DNA from: JBOHWJ01 sp050736615
GTDB lineage: Bacteria > Desulfobacterota > Binatia > Binatales > Binataceae
Reading direction: 5' to 3'
Assembly: GCA_050736615.1 (NCBI GenBank)
Contig: JBOHWL010000003.1
Coordinates: forward strand, 1 to 30,642
Length of the DNA stretch: 30,642 nt
Both the position numbers and the translations under genes were made by a program. The first letter of the stretch is position 1; the number at the start of each line of letters is the position of its first letter. The notes beneath the pieces are model-generated. The model was not told the origin of the DNA and made no database searches. It was given only the letters and a program-made list of their open reading frames with translations. This document shows positions 7,671-15,296 of the stretch, piece by piece.

Positions 7671-8645
7671 TCATTTTTCCACCGGAAGGTCCGGATCCTC
7701 CTGCCAATTCCTGTAACTGAGATAATAAAGCGCGAAGTTCGTGAAGCCCGCGTTCAACAAGGCCAAAGCGGCAAGTGACGACTTGGCTCCGTCCTGGCAA
7801 TAGACGATTATTTTCTGTTTGCGATGAAAGCCGGCGGCGGCAAAGAACTTCTTGAGTTCCGCCGGCGACATCAACTCTCCGGGCTGGTGCGGGACGAAGA
7901 ATTCCTCGATTGGAAGATTCAGCGCGCCGGGAATATGTCCGCCGCGCGTATCCGGCGGAATCAGCACGCTGCCGTCGAATTCGCCGGGAGTGCGAACATC
8001 GATCAGGGTCGCGGTAGGAGGGTCGGCCAGCGCCGCCGCCGCAACATCGTCCCGGAAAAGCATCGGGATCGGTTGTTCCGTATCCCGCGCGATGAAAGTG
8101 ACGGGCGTCGGAACCACGGGTTCGCTATGCAGTTGAAGTTTACCGGCGGCGATGAGCGGTTGCATGGCGGCGAACCCGCCATTGACGAGGCTCGCATTCA
8201 CCGCGCCGAAATGCGCCAGTAGAAAACGGATGCGCGCGGCAAATTTAAGCTCGCCGTCATCGTAGACGATTACGCGGCTGCTCTGGCTGATACCCAGCGC
8301 GCCAATCATGGCCGACCAGGCCGCGTAATCCACCAAATCATCCGCGACGAAGCTGAAGTCGGCCCAAGCGTCCTCGTCGACCAGCACGGCGTCATTGACA
8401 TCGCCGAGCGGCTGCGTTTCGTCCGCGCTCGCCGCGGCCAGCAACACCACTCCGGGTTGCGCCAGCACAGTGGGAAGCTGATCCGCCAAGACGATGTAGC
8501 GGGAAGGCTGCGACGGCGGCAACGCGCTGCCATTATCCCTGCCGCAGCCGGCCACCAACAAAAGGGTAAGGATTAGCAATCGAACCCAAAAGAAACCGCC
8601 CCGATCCCATAGCCTTTTTCGCCCGCACGCTCTCCCGATGAGCAT
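7671..8645 (-). CDS. Tandem rhodanese-domain lipoprotein (sulfurtransferase-like)
   Basis: This 324-residue protein has a lipoprotein signal (VRLLILTLLLVAGC, lipid-modified Cys34), so it should be anchored on the periplasmic side. Domain 1 (about 48-172) has the rhodanese fold, but its active loop reads VYDDGELKFAARIRF with no Cys, as in the inactive half of thiosulfate and mercaptopyruvate sulfurtransferases. Domain 2 (about 195-324) has LIDVRTPGEFDG, GHIPGALNLP and the active loop YCQDGAKSS, with catalytic Cys283. Two-domain rhodaneses move sulfane sulfur to thiol or cyanide acceptors. It lies between two Cys-rich exported genes on the same strand, which suggests a shared extracytoplasmic thiol or sulfur role. 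That link is inference. Confidence 0.85.
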   Translation of the reverse strand: MLIGRACGRKRLWDRGGFFWVRLLILTLLLVAGCGRDNGSALPPSQPSRYIVLADQLPTVLAQPGVVLLAAASADETQPLGDVNDAVLVDEDAWADFSFVADDLVDYAAWSAMIGALGISQSSRVIVYDDGELKFAARIRFLLAHFGAVNASLVNGGFAAMQPLIAAGKLQLHSEPVVPTPVTFIARDTEQPIPMLFRDDVAAAALADPPTATLIDVRTPGEFDGSVLIPPDTRGGHIPGALNLPIEEFFVPHQPGELMSPAELKKFFAAAGFHRKQKIIVYCQDGAKSSLAALALLNAGFTNFALYYLSYRNWQEDPDLPVEK

Positions 8646-8728
8646 CCCTCCTCCAAGCCGCCCGCAATTGCCGTACGGCGAAACGCAGGAGTTTGAGCTT
8701 CAGCCGAAAACCAACGATGGCGGCCGCG

Positions 8729-9277
8729 CTATTTGTTGAGGACCTTGATTTTGAACGGAGGCAATTTTTTGCTCTTCTTCAGGGCGTCGGTCACTTGCGC
8801 ATCCTGCTGCACGGTCGCCGACGAGATCACGCCGGTGGTGCAGGTGGTCGAGGTGTATTTGCTCGTCACGATCACGTAGTCGCCCAGATTCTTCACCACG
8901 CCGCAGGTGCACAAGGCCGCTTGCGGATTGTTCTTGTCGATGATGCAGGGCTTATCGAGACACCATGCCCAGGGCCGATCATTCGCGCAGACCGCGTAAC
9001 TGTGCACCGGGTAATAGCGCGACCTGATCTGCTGGCCTTGCGGGGTGTCCTTCACACCCTGGCAGGCTTGCTGACCGGCGGAGTAACCGTGATTGACGGT
9101 GCAATGACAGGCGACCTCTTTGTCATTTCCCGGGATTGGGTCGCAGGGTGCGATGGTGCACAAGGCAAACGTGCTCTTGCAGATTTTGAAGCTCTGCGCC
9201 CATGCAGGCGTATTAAACGTTGATGTGATGCCGAAAGCCAGCAGAATTGTTGTAAAGAAGAATAGTCTGGTTTTCAT
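8729..9277 (-). CDS. Exported Cys-rich protein with two six-cysteine repeats
   Basis: The ATG at 9277 is chosen because GGGGAG lies five bases upstream; a longer frame to 9334 lacks such a site. The 182-residue product has a signal peptide ending PAWA|Q (residue 27). Two internal repeats follow. Repeat 1 has Cys33, 40, 45, 57, 59 and 72; repeat 2 has Cys97, 106, 111, 123, 125 and 146. Spacing is C-x6/8-C-x4-C-x11-C-x-C in both, with an overall pattern like LCTIAPCDPIPGN and WCLDKPCIIDKNN. The C-terminal 30 residues are basic and lack Cys. I do not recognise the family. Paired cysteines in an exported protein suggest disulfides or metal binding. A frameshifted one-repeat paralogue lies at 7239-7596, beyond the rhodanese gene. 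Confidence 0.75.
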   Translation of the reverse strand: MKTRLFFFTTILLAFGITSTFNTPAWAQSFKICKSTFALCTIAPCDPIPGNDKEVACHCTVNHGYSAGQQACQGVKDTPQGQQIRSRYYPVHSYAVCANDRPWAWCLDKPCIIDKNNPQAALCTCGVVKNLGDYVIVTSKYTSTTCTTGVISSATVQQDAQVTDALKKSKKLPPFKIKVLNK

Positions 9278-9446
9278 CAATCTCCCCACTTTGTTGCTTG
9301 CAAGAAGGTATGTTTTACAATATTGCAAGGTCAAGACTGATCAGAACTAATCATATCGCCTTAACTGCCGATAAGATGGCTTTGCCCGTCGCAGGCTTCG
9401 CGCTTTCGCCGCTTGGCGGATTTAGGAGCCTTTAAGGGTTGACGTG

Positions 9447-10661
9447 ATGGCCGTTTCGAATTTCTGGAGGGACGCGCGTCGGGCCGCCAGGTTCGGTTTA
9501 CTCATCCTGGCGATCACGCTGACAGCATGTGGCAATGACGCCGGCACGACCGCGAGCGTGAAGCCGGCCATGCGGGGATTGATCGATCTTGGTGATATGG
9601 GTTTCTACACGCAGCCGTCGGCCCGCGCGATTCCAACCAATATTCCCTCGGAAGTGGAGCCGTTCGCCCAGTCCTTCAACGGCATCGTCATCAATCTCAC
9701 CTGGGCGCAGCTTCAACCCGACGGTCCCACGCCGCTGGGACGCGACAATGCACTCAATCAGGCGCTGGCGGCGGTGGTCGCTTACAACCAGCAAAATCCG
9801 GGCGCTCAACTCAAAGTAAAGCTGCGGGTATGGGCGGGCCTGGTGGCGCCGAATTGGATCAAAGATCGCGAAGGGCCGATCCCGATCAATTTTTATGACC
9901 CGCACAGCGGCATCACCGAAACGGGAACGGTGGGGCAATGGTGGACGCCCGCGTATATTCAAGCCTGGCGTGCGCTACAAAGACGCCTGGCGCGAAGATA
10001 CGACCATCGGCAATTGATTGAGGAGATCGCGGTGACTTCCTGCGCGTCCAATACGGACGAGCCGTTTATTTCCTGGAATGCGGACCCGGCGACGATTCAG
10101 ACGCTGCATCAATACGGCTACAGCGACGCGGCGCAACAGTCATGCCTGTCCGGCGCGATTGCGGATTATTCGTCGTGGAAGCGGACGCCGATCGACTTCC
10201 CGTTCAGTCAATTTCAGAATACCGACGAGGATGTTCCACCCGATCCGAAAATAACCACGGACCCGGGGTTTACCGTCGCGGTGATGCGGCAGTGTCATGC
10301 CAGCGGCCATTGCATTCTGAATAATCAGGCGCTCCGCGATCCCGCGTATGCTCCCGACTTGGTGGTCTACAATGAAATGTCGGCCTTGTATTCACAATCA
10401 CCCTCATCGACGCCGCTCGATTTTCAGACCGCGGCGCCCACGAACATCGGCAGTTGGTGCGGCGCGATCGGTAACGGCATCCGCTTGCACGGCCTGTCAT
10501 ACGAGATGTGGGGCGATTACGGCGGGTTCAAGACGATGCCGGACGGCCCCGCGATCATGGCGAATCTCGCCCACGCGGTGCGGACGGATACGCAGCCCGC
10601 ACCCTCGCCCTGTCCGGCCGCGGTGATTACGCCGCCCTCCACCACCGCCGCTGTCCGCTGA
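9447..10661 (+). CDS. Large exported lipoprotein, glycoside-hydrolase-like
   Basis: The ATG at 9447 is favoured over the GTG at 9444; AAGGG lies about 10 bases upstream. The 404-residue protein has a lipoprotein signal (LLILAITLTAC, lipid-modified Cys near residue 28). Strand-helix alternation such as GIVINLTWAQLQP, LKVKLRVWAGLVAPNW, YIQAWRALQRRLARRY and GLSYEMWGDYGGFK looks like a TIM-barrel glycoside hydrolase. DEPFISW and SYEMWGD are candidate acidic active-site segments. I cannot assign a GH family. The C-terminus is rich in Pro, Ala and Thr. It is transcribed divergently from the Cys-rich gene across a 169-base gap. A decayed second copy lies at 2067-2496, so this gene has been duplicated within the window. 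Confidence 0.65.
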   Translation: MAVSNFWRDARRAARFGLLILAITLTACGNDAGTTASVKPAMRGLIDLGDMGFYTQPSARAIPTNIPSEVEPFAQSFNGIVINLTWAQLQPDGPTPLGRDNALNQALAAVVAYNQQNPGAQLKVKLRVWAGLVAPNWIKDREGPIPINFYDPHSGITETGTVGQWWTPAYIQAWRALQRRLARRYDHRQLIEEIAVTSCASNTDEPFISWNADPATIQTLHQYGYSDAAQQSCLSGAIADYSSWKRTPIDFPFSQFQNTDEDVPPDPKITTDPGFTVAVMRQCHASGHCILNNQALRDPAYAPDLVVYNEMSALYSQSPSSTPLDFQTAAPTNIGSWCGAIGNGIRLHGLSYEMWGDYGGFKTMPDGPAIMANLAHAVRTDTQPAPSPCPAAVITPPSTTAAVR

Positions 10662-10676
10662 TTTCCCAGCCGTCCG

Positions 10677-10957
10677 TCAATCGCCGGGTGCGGCATCGCC
10701 GGTTATCACCTGCGCGTGATTGAAGAAGGCGACCAGCGCCGCGCCGCCGACAGTGTTGCCAATAAAGCGTAGGATCAAAAAGCCGACTACACAGCGGCGG
10801 GAAGAGGAGCGCGCGGCAGACCCGTCGCGACCAGCGAAAATCCCATCGAGATGCCGGCCGTCAACCCCGACCAGGTGAGTGAAATGATCGGCCCGCGCAA
10901 CTCGCCTTCGCCCTCGGTGCGGATCGCTTCGAGATCCGGCGGCATGATTCGAGCAAT
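10677..10957 (-). pseudogene. Formate/nitrite transporter remnant with internal deletion
   Basis: The minus strand has an N-terminal block, DLEAIRTEGEGELRGP then ISLTWSGLTAGISMGFSLVA, the start and first helix of the FNT (formate/nitrite transporter) family. It ends in TAG at about 10787. In another frame the C-terminal block follows at once: VGFLILRFIGNTVGGAALVA then FFNHAQV, the last FNT helix, ending at 10677. About 45 N-terminal and 40 C-terminal residues remain of some 270-300. The central pore helices are deleted and the two halves are out of frame. No functional channel can be made. Confidence 0.75.
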
Positions 10958-11149
10958 CATATGGCCTTCGGTTTTGGTATTCATTTCTGTATCGGCGCGC
11001 CGCTCGCGCGTTATGAAGGCCGTATCGCACTTGAGATATTGCTGGAGCGCTTGTCGAATCTCCGCCTGGTGGGGAGTCAACCGATCGAGCATCACGCCCA
11101 TTTTTTTCTGCGCGGCCTGAAGCGGCTCGAGATCGAGTGGAGTGTGTGA
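10955..11149 (+). pseudogene. Cytochrome P450 C-terminal remnant (heme-binding end)
   Basis: The plus strand reads HMAFGFGIHFCIGAPLARYE, then GRIALEILLERLSNLRLVG and a FFLRGLKRLEIEW ending with stop at 11147-11149. FGFGIHFCIG is the P450 heme loop (FGxGxHxCxG), with Cys as the heme thiolate ligand, followed by the L-helix and final strands. Everything upstream (about 330 residues including the I and K helices) is absent. The frame reads into the opposite-strand FNT remnant; an FEIRR-like run just before the heme loop also looks P450-like, so the joint lies somewhere at 10930-10957. Start codons inside it are not meaningful. Confidence 0.8.
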
Positions 11150-11188
11150 CGACGGCAATTCCTAATTTTATTTGAAGGAGGAACGAAC

Positions 11189-11476
11189 ATGACCTATGTG
11201 CAGGCATCAATCAAACTTCGCGCGGGCAAACTTCCGGATTTTATCGCTCTGATGAAGTCGGTCATTCCGGTGATCGGCAAGCATGGATGGAAACTGCTCG
11301 GAAGTTACACCGCCATGGTCGGCAGGTTCCACACCGTACTCGATTTGTGGGAACTGCCGGATGCGAATGCGATCGAAGCGGCGCTCAGCGATCCGGCTTT
11401 TCAAGAATACGGGCCGAAAATCGCCGAGATCATCGAAGACGAAACCCTGACCGTCCTGACCAAGCTGCCGCTTTGA
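11189..11476 (+). CDS. NIPSNAP-family protein
   Basis: This 95-residue protein is a ferredoxin-like dimeric alpha-beta-barrel fold of the NIPSNAP family. It starts with MTYVQASIKLRAGKLPDFI, followed by a helix (LMKSVIPVIGKHGWKLLGSY). The middle strand is FHTVLDLWELPDANAIEAAL, and the ending is SDPAFQEYGPKIAEIIEDET. A strong AAGGAGG site lies eight bases before the ATG. Such proteins are small cytoplasmic enzymes or binding proteins with no single known reaction; they often sit near degradative genes. It follows the P450 remnant on the same strand by 39 bases, so it may have shared a transcript with the lost P450. Family assignment is good; function is open. Confidence 0.8.
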   Translation: MTYVQASIKLRAGKLPDFIALMKSVIPVIGKHGWKLLGSYTAMVGRFHTVLDLWELPDANAIEAALSDPAFQEYGPKIAEIIEDETLTVLTKLPL

Positions 11477-11494
11477 ACGCGCGCTGAGTATAAC

Positions 11495-11527
11495 CCGGAC
11501 GGCATCTCACTGCCTCGTGCCGTCCGG
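11495..11527 (+). terminator. Perfect 10-bp inverted repeat, terminator-like
   Basis: CCGGACGGCA and TGCCGTCCGG pair perfectly across a 13-base loop, 18 bases after the NIPSNAP stop. No T-tract follows, so it is either a weak or factor-assisted terminator or an mRNA-protecting hairpin. The rest of 11477-11732 holds no gene I can support. Confidence 0.45.
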
Positions 11528-11732
11528 CGCTTCAATTCGCGGATTTCACCGATCTCGCGGCGATCACGCCGGCAACTTCGGACCAGCAAACCTGGCCTAA
11601 CCGGGCCAGTCTTTGCGTGGATCGGACGGCGCCAACTCTCGAACCATCGATTTGCAAACGCTCGCGCATGGAAAGGCGTTGTGCGACGCTTTGCGCATTT
11701 ATGTGCGCGATAGGAAAGCGTGCGAGGTCTCA

Positions 11733-12551
11733 ATGAAGCGTGCAAGCGGATGTTTAATCCCTATGATCCTTGTGCTCGTGGCCGTGGGCCTTGCGGGCGC
11801 GCCCAGCTTCACATCAGCACAGGGGAATTCGCTGGCGCTGGCCTATCAGATCATTTCATCGAAGCGGTTCGTGGATCTCACGCACACCTTCGGCCCATCG
11901 ACGCCGGTATGGAAAGGCTTCGGTCCGGCGACATTCTCGGCCGCGGCCAATCCGGCCACCGGTGCGCCGTACACGATCGGCCAGGACGGGTTTCGCGCCT
12001 TTTTCTACTCGATGGTTGGGCAATACGGCACGCATATCGACCCGCCCGCGCATTTCGATCCGCACGGCGTCACGATGGATCGGATTCCGCTCAAGCAGAT
12101 GATCCTGCCGCTGGTGGTTTTCGATATGACGCCGATGCTCAAGCGGGATCCCAATCACGCGCTCACGGTGGCTGACATCAAAGCGTGGGAAAAGCGGCAC
12201 GGCCGCGTACCGGCGGGGTGCTTCGCCGCGCTACGCACCGACATGTACAAGGACTGGAACACTAATCCGCGGCGCTTCGAGCGTTATCCATTTCCGGCAT
12301 GGTCCCTGGCGGCAATCAAATTTCTCTACGAGGATCGCGGGATTGTTGCGAACGGCCATGAGTCAATGGACACCGATATCACTCCCGGACTTGAATCCGA
12401 GGCTTGGCTGCTGCGGCACGGTCACTGGCAAATCGAAGTAATGGCCAACCTGGACAAAGTGCCCGCCACCGGCGCGCTGATTGTGGTGACATGGCCCAAA
12501 CCGAAAAATGGCCTGGGATTTCCGGCACGCGCATTTGCAATCTTGCCCTGA
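11733..12551 (+). CDS. Exported cyclase-family (kynurenine formamidase-like) protein
   Basis: The ATG at 11733 gives a 272-residue product with a signal peptide (hydrophobic core MILVLVAVGLAGA, cleavage near SAQ|G, residue 30); a longer open frame to 11613 lacks a signal. The mature protein matches the cyclase/formamidase family: FVDLTHTFGPSTPVWKGF at the start and the metal motif QYGTHIDPPAHFDPHG (His101, Asp103, His107), with a later GIVANGHESMDTD segment. In characterised members the first metal ligand of H-x-G-T-H-x-D is His; here it is Gln97. These enzymes hydrolyse amides or lactams such as formylkynurenine or isatin, but an exported version more likely acts on an external compound. The substrate is unknown. 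Confidence 0.8.
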   Translation: MKRASGCLIPMILVLVAVGLAGAPSFTSAQGNSLALAYQIISSKRFVDLTHTFGPSTPVWKGFGPATFSAAANPATGAPYTIGQDGFRAFFYSMVGQYGTHIDPPAHFDPHGVTMDRIPLKQMILPLVVFDMTPMLKRDPNHALTVADIKAWEKRHGRVPAGCFAALRTDMYKDWNTNPRRFERYPFPAWSLAAIKFLYEDRGIVANGHESMDTDITPGLESEAWLLRHGHWQIEVMANLDKVPATGALIVVTWPKPKNGLGFPARAFAILP

Positions 12552-12617
12552 AAAAAATCGCGGAAGGAAACTCGCGCCGCAAGCTTCCAGCTCTGGAATC
12601 ACGCTTCCGGTGTGAAA

Positions 12618-13841
12618 TTACCTGGTGCCGCGAAAAAGCACGCCGCCGCTTTCCAGCGCGGCAATCCGTGCGGGAGAATAGCCGAGATATTCGCGCAGGA
12701 CCGTCTCGTTGTGCTCGCCCAAGGTCGGCGCCTCGAGCGGCGCGTGCCGTTGATATGCGGAAAAGCGCAGCGGAAACCCGGGCACCTCGAACTCGCCAAG
12801 GAAGCGATCACTGACTTTGCGGATAGTCTCGCGGTCGCGCAGATGCGGATGCGCCATCGCCTCTTGAATCGTCAGCACGGGCGCGTAGGGCACGCGGTGT
12901 TCCTCAAACAGCGCGAAGACCGCCTCATCACTGGGCATCGAGTCAAGCCAGTCCTGAATTAAGCGGGTAAGCTGGTCGAAATTGCTCATGCGCGCCGCAA
13001 TCGTGGCGTAGCGCGGATCCTGCGCCAGTTCCGGCCGGCTCATCGCGCGGCACAAATAGACGAACTGATAGTCCACGCCGGCCATGATCAGGATCGGATT
13101 GCGCTTGCCGCCATACACGCCCAGCGGGGCGATCATGAAATGATGCGAGCCATTGCGGCGGGGCACGATCGCCCCCGCGCTCAAGCTCGCTGAATGCACC
13201 GTCAGGTCGTTATAGCTGAAGTAGCAATCGAGCAGCGATGTTTCGAGGAACTGTCCCTCACCGGTGCGCTCGCGGTGAAGCAGGGCGGTGACAATCCCGC
13301 CGACGGCATGGACGCCGGTGGTGATATCGCCGATGCCGACTTGCGGCAGCACCGGGGCGCCTTGCGGGTCGCCAAACATGCTGAGCACGCCGGAATAGGC
13401 GCATCCGATGAAATCATAGCCGGGCCGATTGGCGAGCGGGCCATTCTGCCCGAAGGTCGAAATCGAACACATGATGATGGTCGGGTTGATCGCCTTCAGC
13501 GCGGGATAGTCAAACCCAAGACGCCCGATAACGCCCGGCGCGAAATTCTCGACCACGACGTCGACCTTCGCGGCGAGCTCCCGGATAATCGCCGCCGCGG
13601 CGGGTTTTCTAAGATCAAGGCAAAGGCTTTTTTTGCCGCGATTTTGTTGAACGTAATAGGCACTGCGTCCGTCGCGGATATACGGCACGGCGCGCGAGAT
13701 GTCACCGTTGGGCGCGAACTCGACCTTGATTACCTCCGCGCCCATCTCGGCCAAATAACGGGTAGCCGTCGGTCCGGCGAGCACCTGGGTGAAATCGAGC
13801 ACACGATAGCCGTCGAGCATTCGCTTCGAACTCGCCGCCAT
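12618..13841 (-). CDS. CaiB/BaiF family III CoA-transferase
   Basis: This is a class III CoA-transferase of about 407 residues, which moves CoA between acyl groups through an aspartyl intermediate. The N-terminal block is LDGYRVLDFTQVLAGPTATR, followed by LAEMGAEVIKVE. RGKKSLCLDLRKPA and VVVENFAPGVIGRLGFDY are typical family segments. GIGDITTGVHAVGG carries the catalytic Asp (residue 172 from the chosen start). The ending HLRDRETIRKV and FPLRFSAY also fits. The ATG at 13841 is preferred because GGAGG lies ten bases upstream; an ATG at 13895 would add 18 residues. It has no operon partner on its strand. The acyl substrate cannot be read from the sequence. Confidence 0.85.
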   Translation of the reverse strand: MAASSKRMLDGYRVLDFTQVLAGPTATRYLAEMGAEVIKVEFAPNGDISRAVPYIRDGRSAYYVQQNRGKKSLCLDLRKPAAAAIIRELAAKVDVVVENFAPGVIGRLGFDYPALKAINPTIIMCSISTFGQNGPLANRPGYDFIGCAYSGVLSMFGDPQGAPVLPQVGIGDITTGVHAVGGIVTALLHRERTGEGQFLETSLLDCYFSYNDLTVHSASLSAGAIVPRRNGSHHFMIAPLGVYGGKRNPILIMAGVDYQFVYLCRAMSRPELAQDPRYATIAARMSNFDQLTRLIQDWLDSMPSDEAVFALFEEHRVPYAPVLTIQEAMAHPHLRDRETIRKVSDRFLGEFEVPGFPLRFSAYQRHAPLEAPTLGEHNETVLREYLGYSPARIAALESGGVLFRGTR

Positions 13842-14274
13842 TGCTTTTGAACCTCCGGTCGCGTAAGCAATCGCACCATCGCCGGATGAAGGCAAGCGTT
13901 CGCCCTTTGCCTCTTTGGTTTGAGCGATAGAAGCGCCCCTCCCATCCGAACGGCTGGGATTCAGTCAACGCACGCTTGATGAGTATGAAAAAGGCGGCGA
14001 GAATGGCAACGGCCGCGTCGCGTGGCCACGTTTGCGAGCTTGACGCCCCGCCTCTCCCGCATCGAGCTGTCCTCAGGCGTGGCACGCGGCAATCGGCGTG
14101 CCATTTTCCCTGCCAGCGGGGACAAGCCCGTGCAACGGGCTTTTGCGCTTGCGTTGTTGGTTGTGTATAGGGACGGCTTTGCGGTCAAGCTCGAATCGGG
14201 GTTTTTCCGGCCAGCGTAGATGGCCGGCGGACGGCATTGGGCGTGACCGAACAGGCCTGTTGCGGCTCGTGAAT
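13842..14274. other. Intergenic region between divergent genes
   Basis: This 433-base gap separates the CoA-transferase (minus) from the methyltransferase (plus). It must hold promoters for both. I see a rho-independent-type hairpin inside it (14124-14144) but no gene. The frame that continues upstream of the methyltransferase start has no recognisable protein pattern. Confidence 0.5.
14124..14144 (+). terminator. Rho-independent-type hairpin
   Basis: AAGCCCGT and ACGGGCTT form an eight-base stem around a GCA loop, followed by TT on the plus strand. There is no gene just upstream on the plus strand, so it could end a short untranslated RNA or be a remnant. Confidence 0.45.
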
Positions 14275-15033
14275 ATGATGGAAACGGAAGCCGAACTACT
14301 GCCCCTGCTGGAGACGCTCTACGCGTCGAAAAATCCGACGCGGCGATGGTTGCATTGCACGCGCCGCGACTGGATCATCGCCCGTATTCGCGAATGCGCC
14401 CGGATCATGCCGGGCCGCGCCCTCGAAGTGGGCTTTGGCGCGGGTGTATATCTGCCAGCGCTGGCGGAGAATTACACGGAAGTGGTTGCCAGCGATCTCG
14501 AGCAGGCCCATCTAAGCCATGCGCACGCACTCGCGCTCAAGTACCCGCATCTGCAACTGGTCACCGATGACATCACGCGCCCGCGGCTGCCGCCACGGAG
14601 TTTCAGCCTGATTCTTTGCAGCGAGGTGGTCGAGCATATCGCGGATTCAATCGCGGCATTGAACGGGATGCATCGGCTGCTCGCACCCGGCGGGATTCTG
14701 ATCCTTTCGACGCCGCAGCGCCGCAGCTTGCTTGAGATGGCATGTAAAGTCGCCTTCATGCCGGGCTTAATCAGCCTGGTGCGCCGGATTTATGCCGAGC
14801 CGGTTTTCGAAACCGGGCATATCAATTTGCTGAGTGCGCGCGAAGCGGCACGGCGAATCGAAGCGGCCGGTTTCACGATTACAACGCGCTACAAGTCTGG
14901 CATGTATATTCCCGTACTCGCGGAATTTGGCGGCGGCGCAGGATTGCGCTGTGAGCGGCGCTTGGAGCACTGGCTGCGTGGGAGCGCACTCGATTGGATG
15001 TTGTGGACGCAGTATTATATCGCCCGCGCCTGA
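14275..15033 (+). CDS. Class I SAM-dependent methyltransferase
   Basis: This product of about 252 residues has a Rossmann methyltransferase core. Motif I is RALEVGFGAGVYLPALAEN. The acidic residue after strand 2 is VVASDLEQAHLSHAHAL. Motif IV is FSLILCSEVVEHIAD. The post-motif is RLLAPGGILILSTPQ. The C-terminal third carries hydrophobic stretches (CKVAFMPGLISLVRRIYAEP) and a W/Y-rich end. The overall shape resembles methyltransferases of cell-envelope glycan or lipid synthesis. The start is not firm: ATG 14275 and ATG 14278 are both possible, and no strong ribosome site is visible. A second SAM methyltransferase is in the glycosyltransferase operon at 19993-20727; the two are not close copies. 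Confidence 0.8.
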   Translation: MMETEAELLPLLETLYASKNPTRRWLHCTRRDWIIARIRECARIMPGRALEVGFGAGVYLPALAENYTEVVASDLEQAHLSHAHALALKYPHLQLVTDDITRPRLPPRSFSLILCSEVVEHIADSIAALNGMHRLLAPGGILILSTPQRRSLLEMACKVAFMPGLISLVRRIYAEPVFETGHINLLSAREAARRIEAAGFTITTRYKSGMYIPVLAEFGGGAGLRCERRLEHWLRGSALDWMLWTQYYIARA

Positions 15034-15141
15034 CGTATCGAGGGACGGCCCGTCCTATTTTATCCGCATGACGGCGTATTGCTCGCGTGGCGGCCGAGGC
15101 CAGTCTGGCCACGTTCGCCAGAAAAGCCCGCGCAAGACCGG

Positions 15142-15296
15142 CTAGCAGGCTGTTGATAAATCACAGCCTGCTGCCCTCTCTTTCTCCCCCGCAAAAAAGC
15201 GGGAGAGAAGCTTGAGGAAAGCAGCCATCTTTTGCGCAGGGTGTTGAGGGCAAGATGCGGCTTGTGCTAAGAACGCCTTTTTCAACACCCTGCTAG
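15142..15296 (+). mobile_element. MITE-like element, family 1 copy B
   Basis: This 155-bp copy has the same orientation as copy A and is nearly identical to it: same termini, same left hairpin, same internal pyrimidine/purine stem. Inside, GCAGGGTGTTGA at about 15237 pairs with TCAACACCCTGC near the right end, giving a large second hairpin. The right terminal CTAG (15293-15296) overlaps the stop codon of the M20 amidohydrolase gene, exactly as copy A does with the DUF1329 gene. Confidence 0.85.

Noticed and set aside
10677..11210. Single 177-codon minus-strand open frame
   Set aside because: Only its last 40 residues look like a protein (the FNT C-terminus). The rest is antisense to the P450 remnant and out of frame with the FNT N-terminal block, so it is treated as a pseudogene.
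13194..13850. Long plus-strand open frame opposite the CoA-transferase
   Set aside because: It is an antisense shadow with no protein pattern and no ribosome site.
14098..14274. Upstream extension of the methyltransferase frame
   Set aside because: The 59 extra residues have no methyltransferase pattern, and the terminator-like hairpin at 14124 lies inside. The later ATG is preferred.
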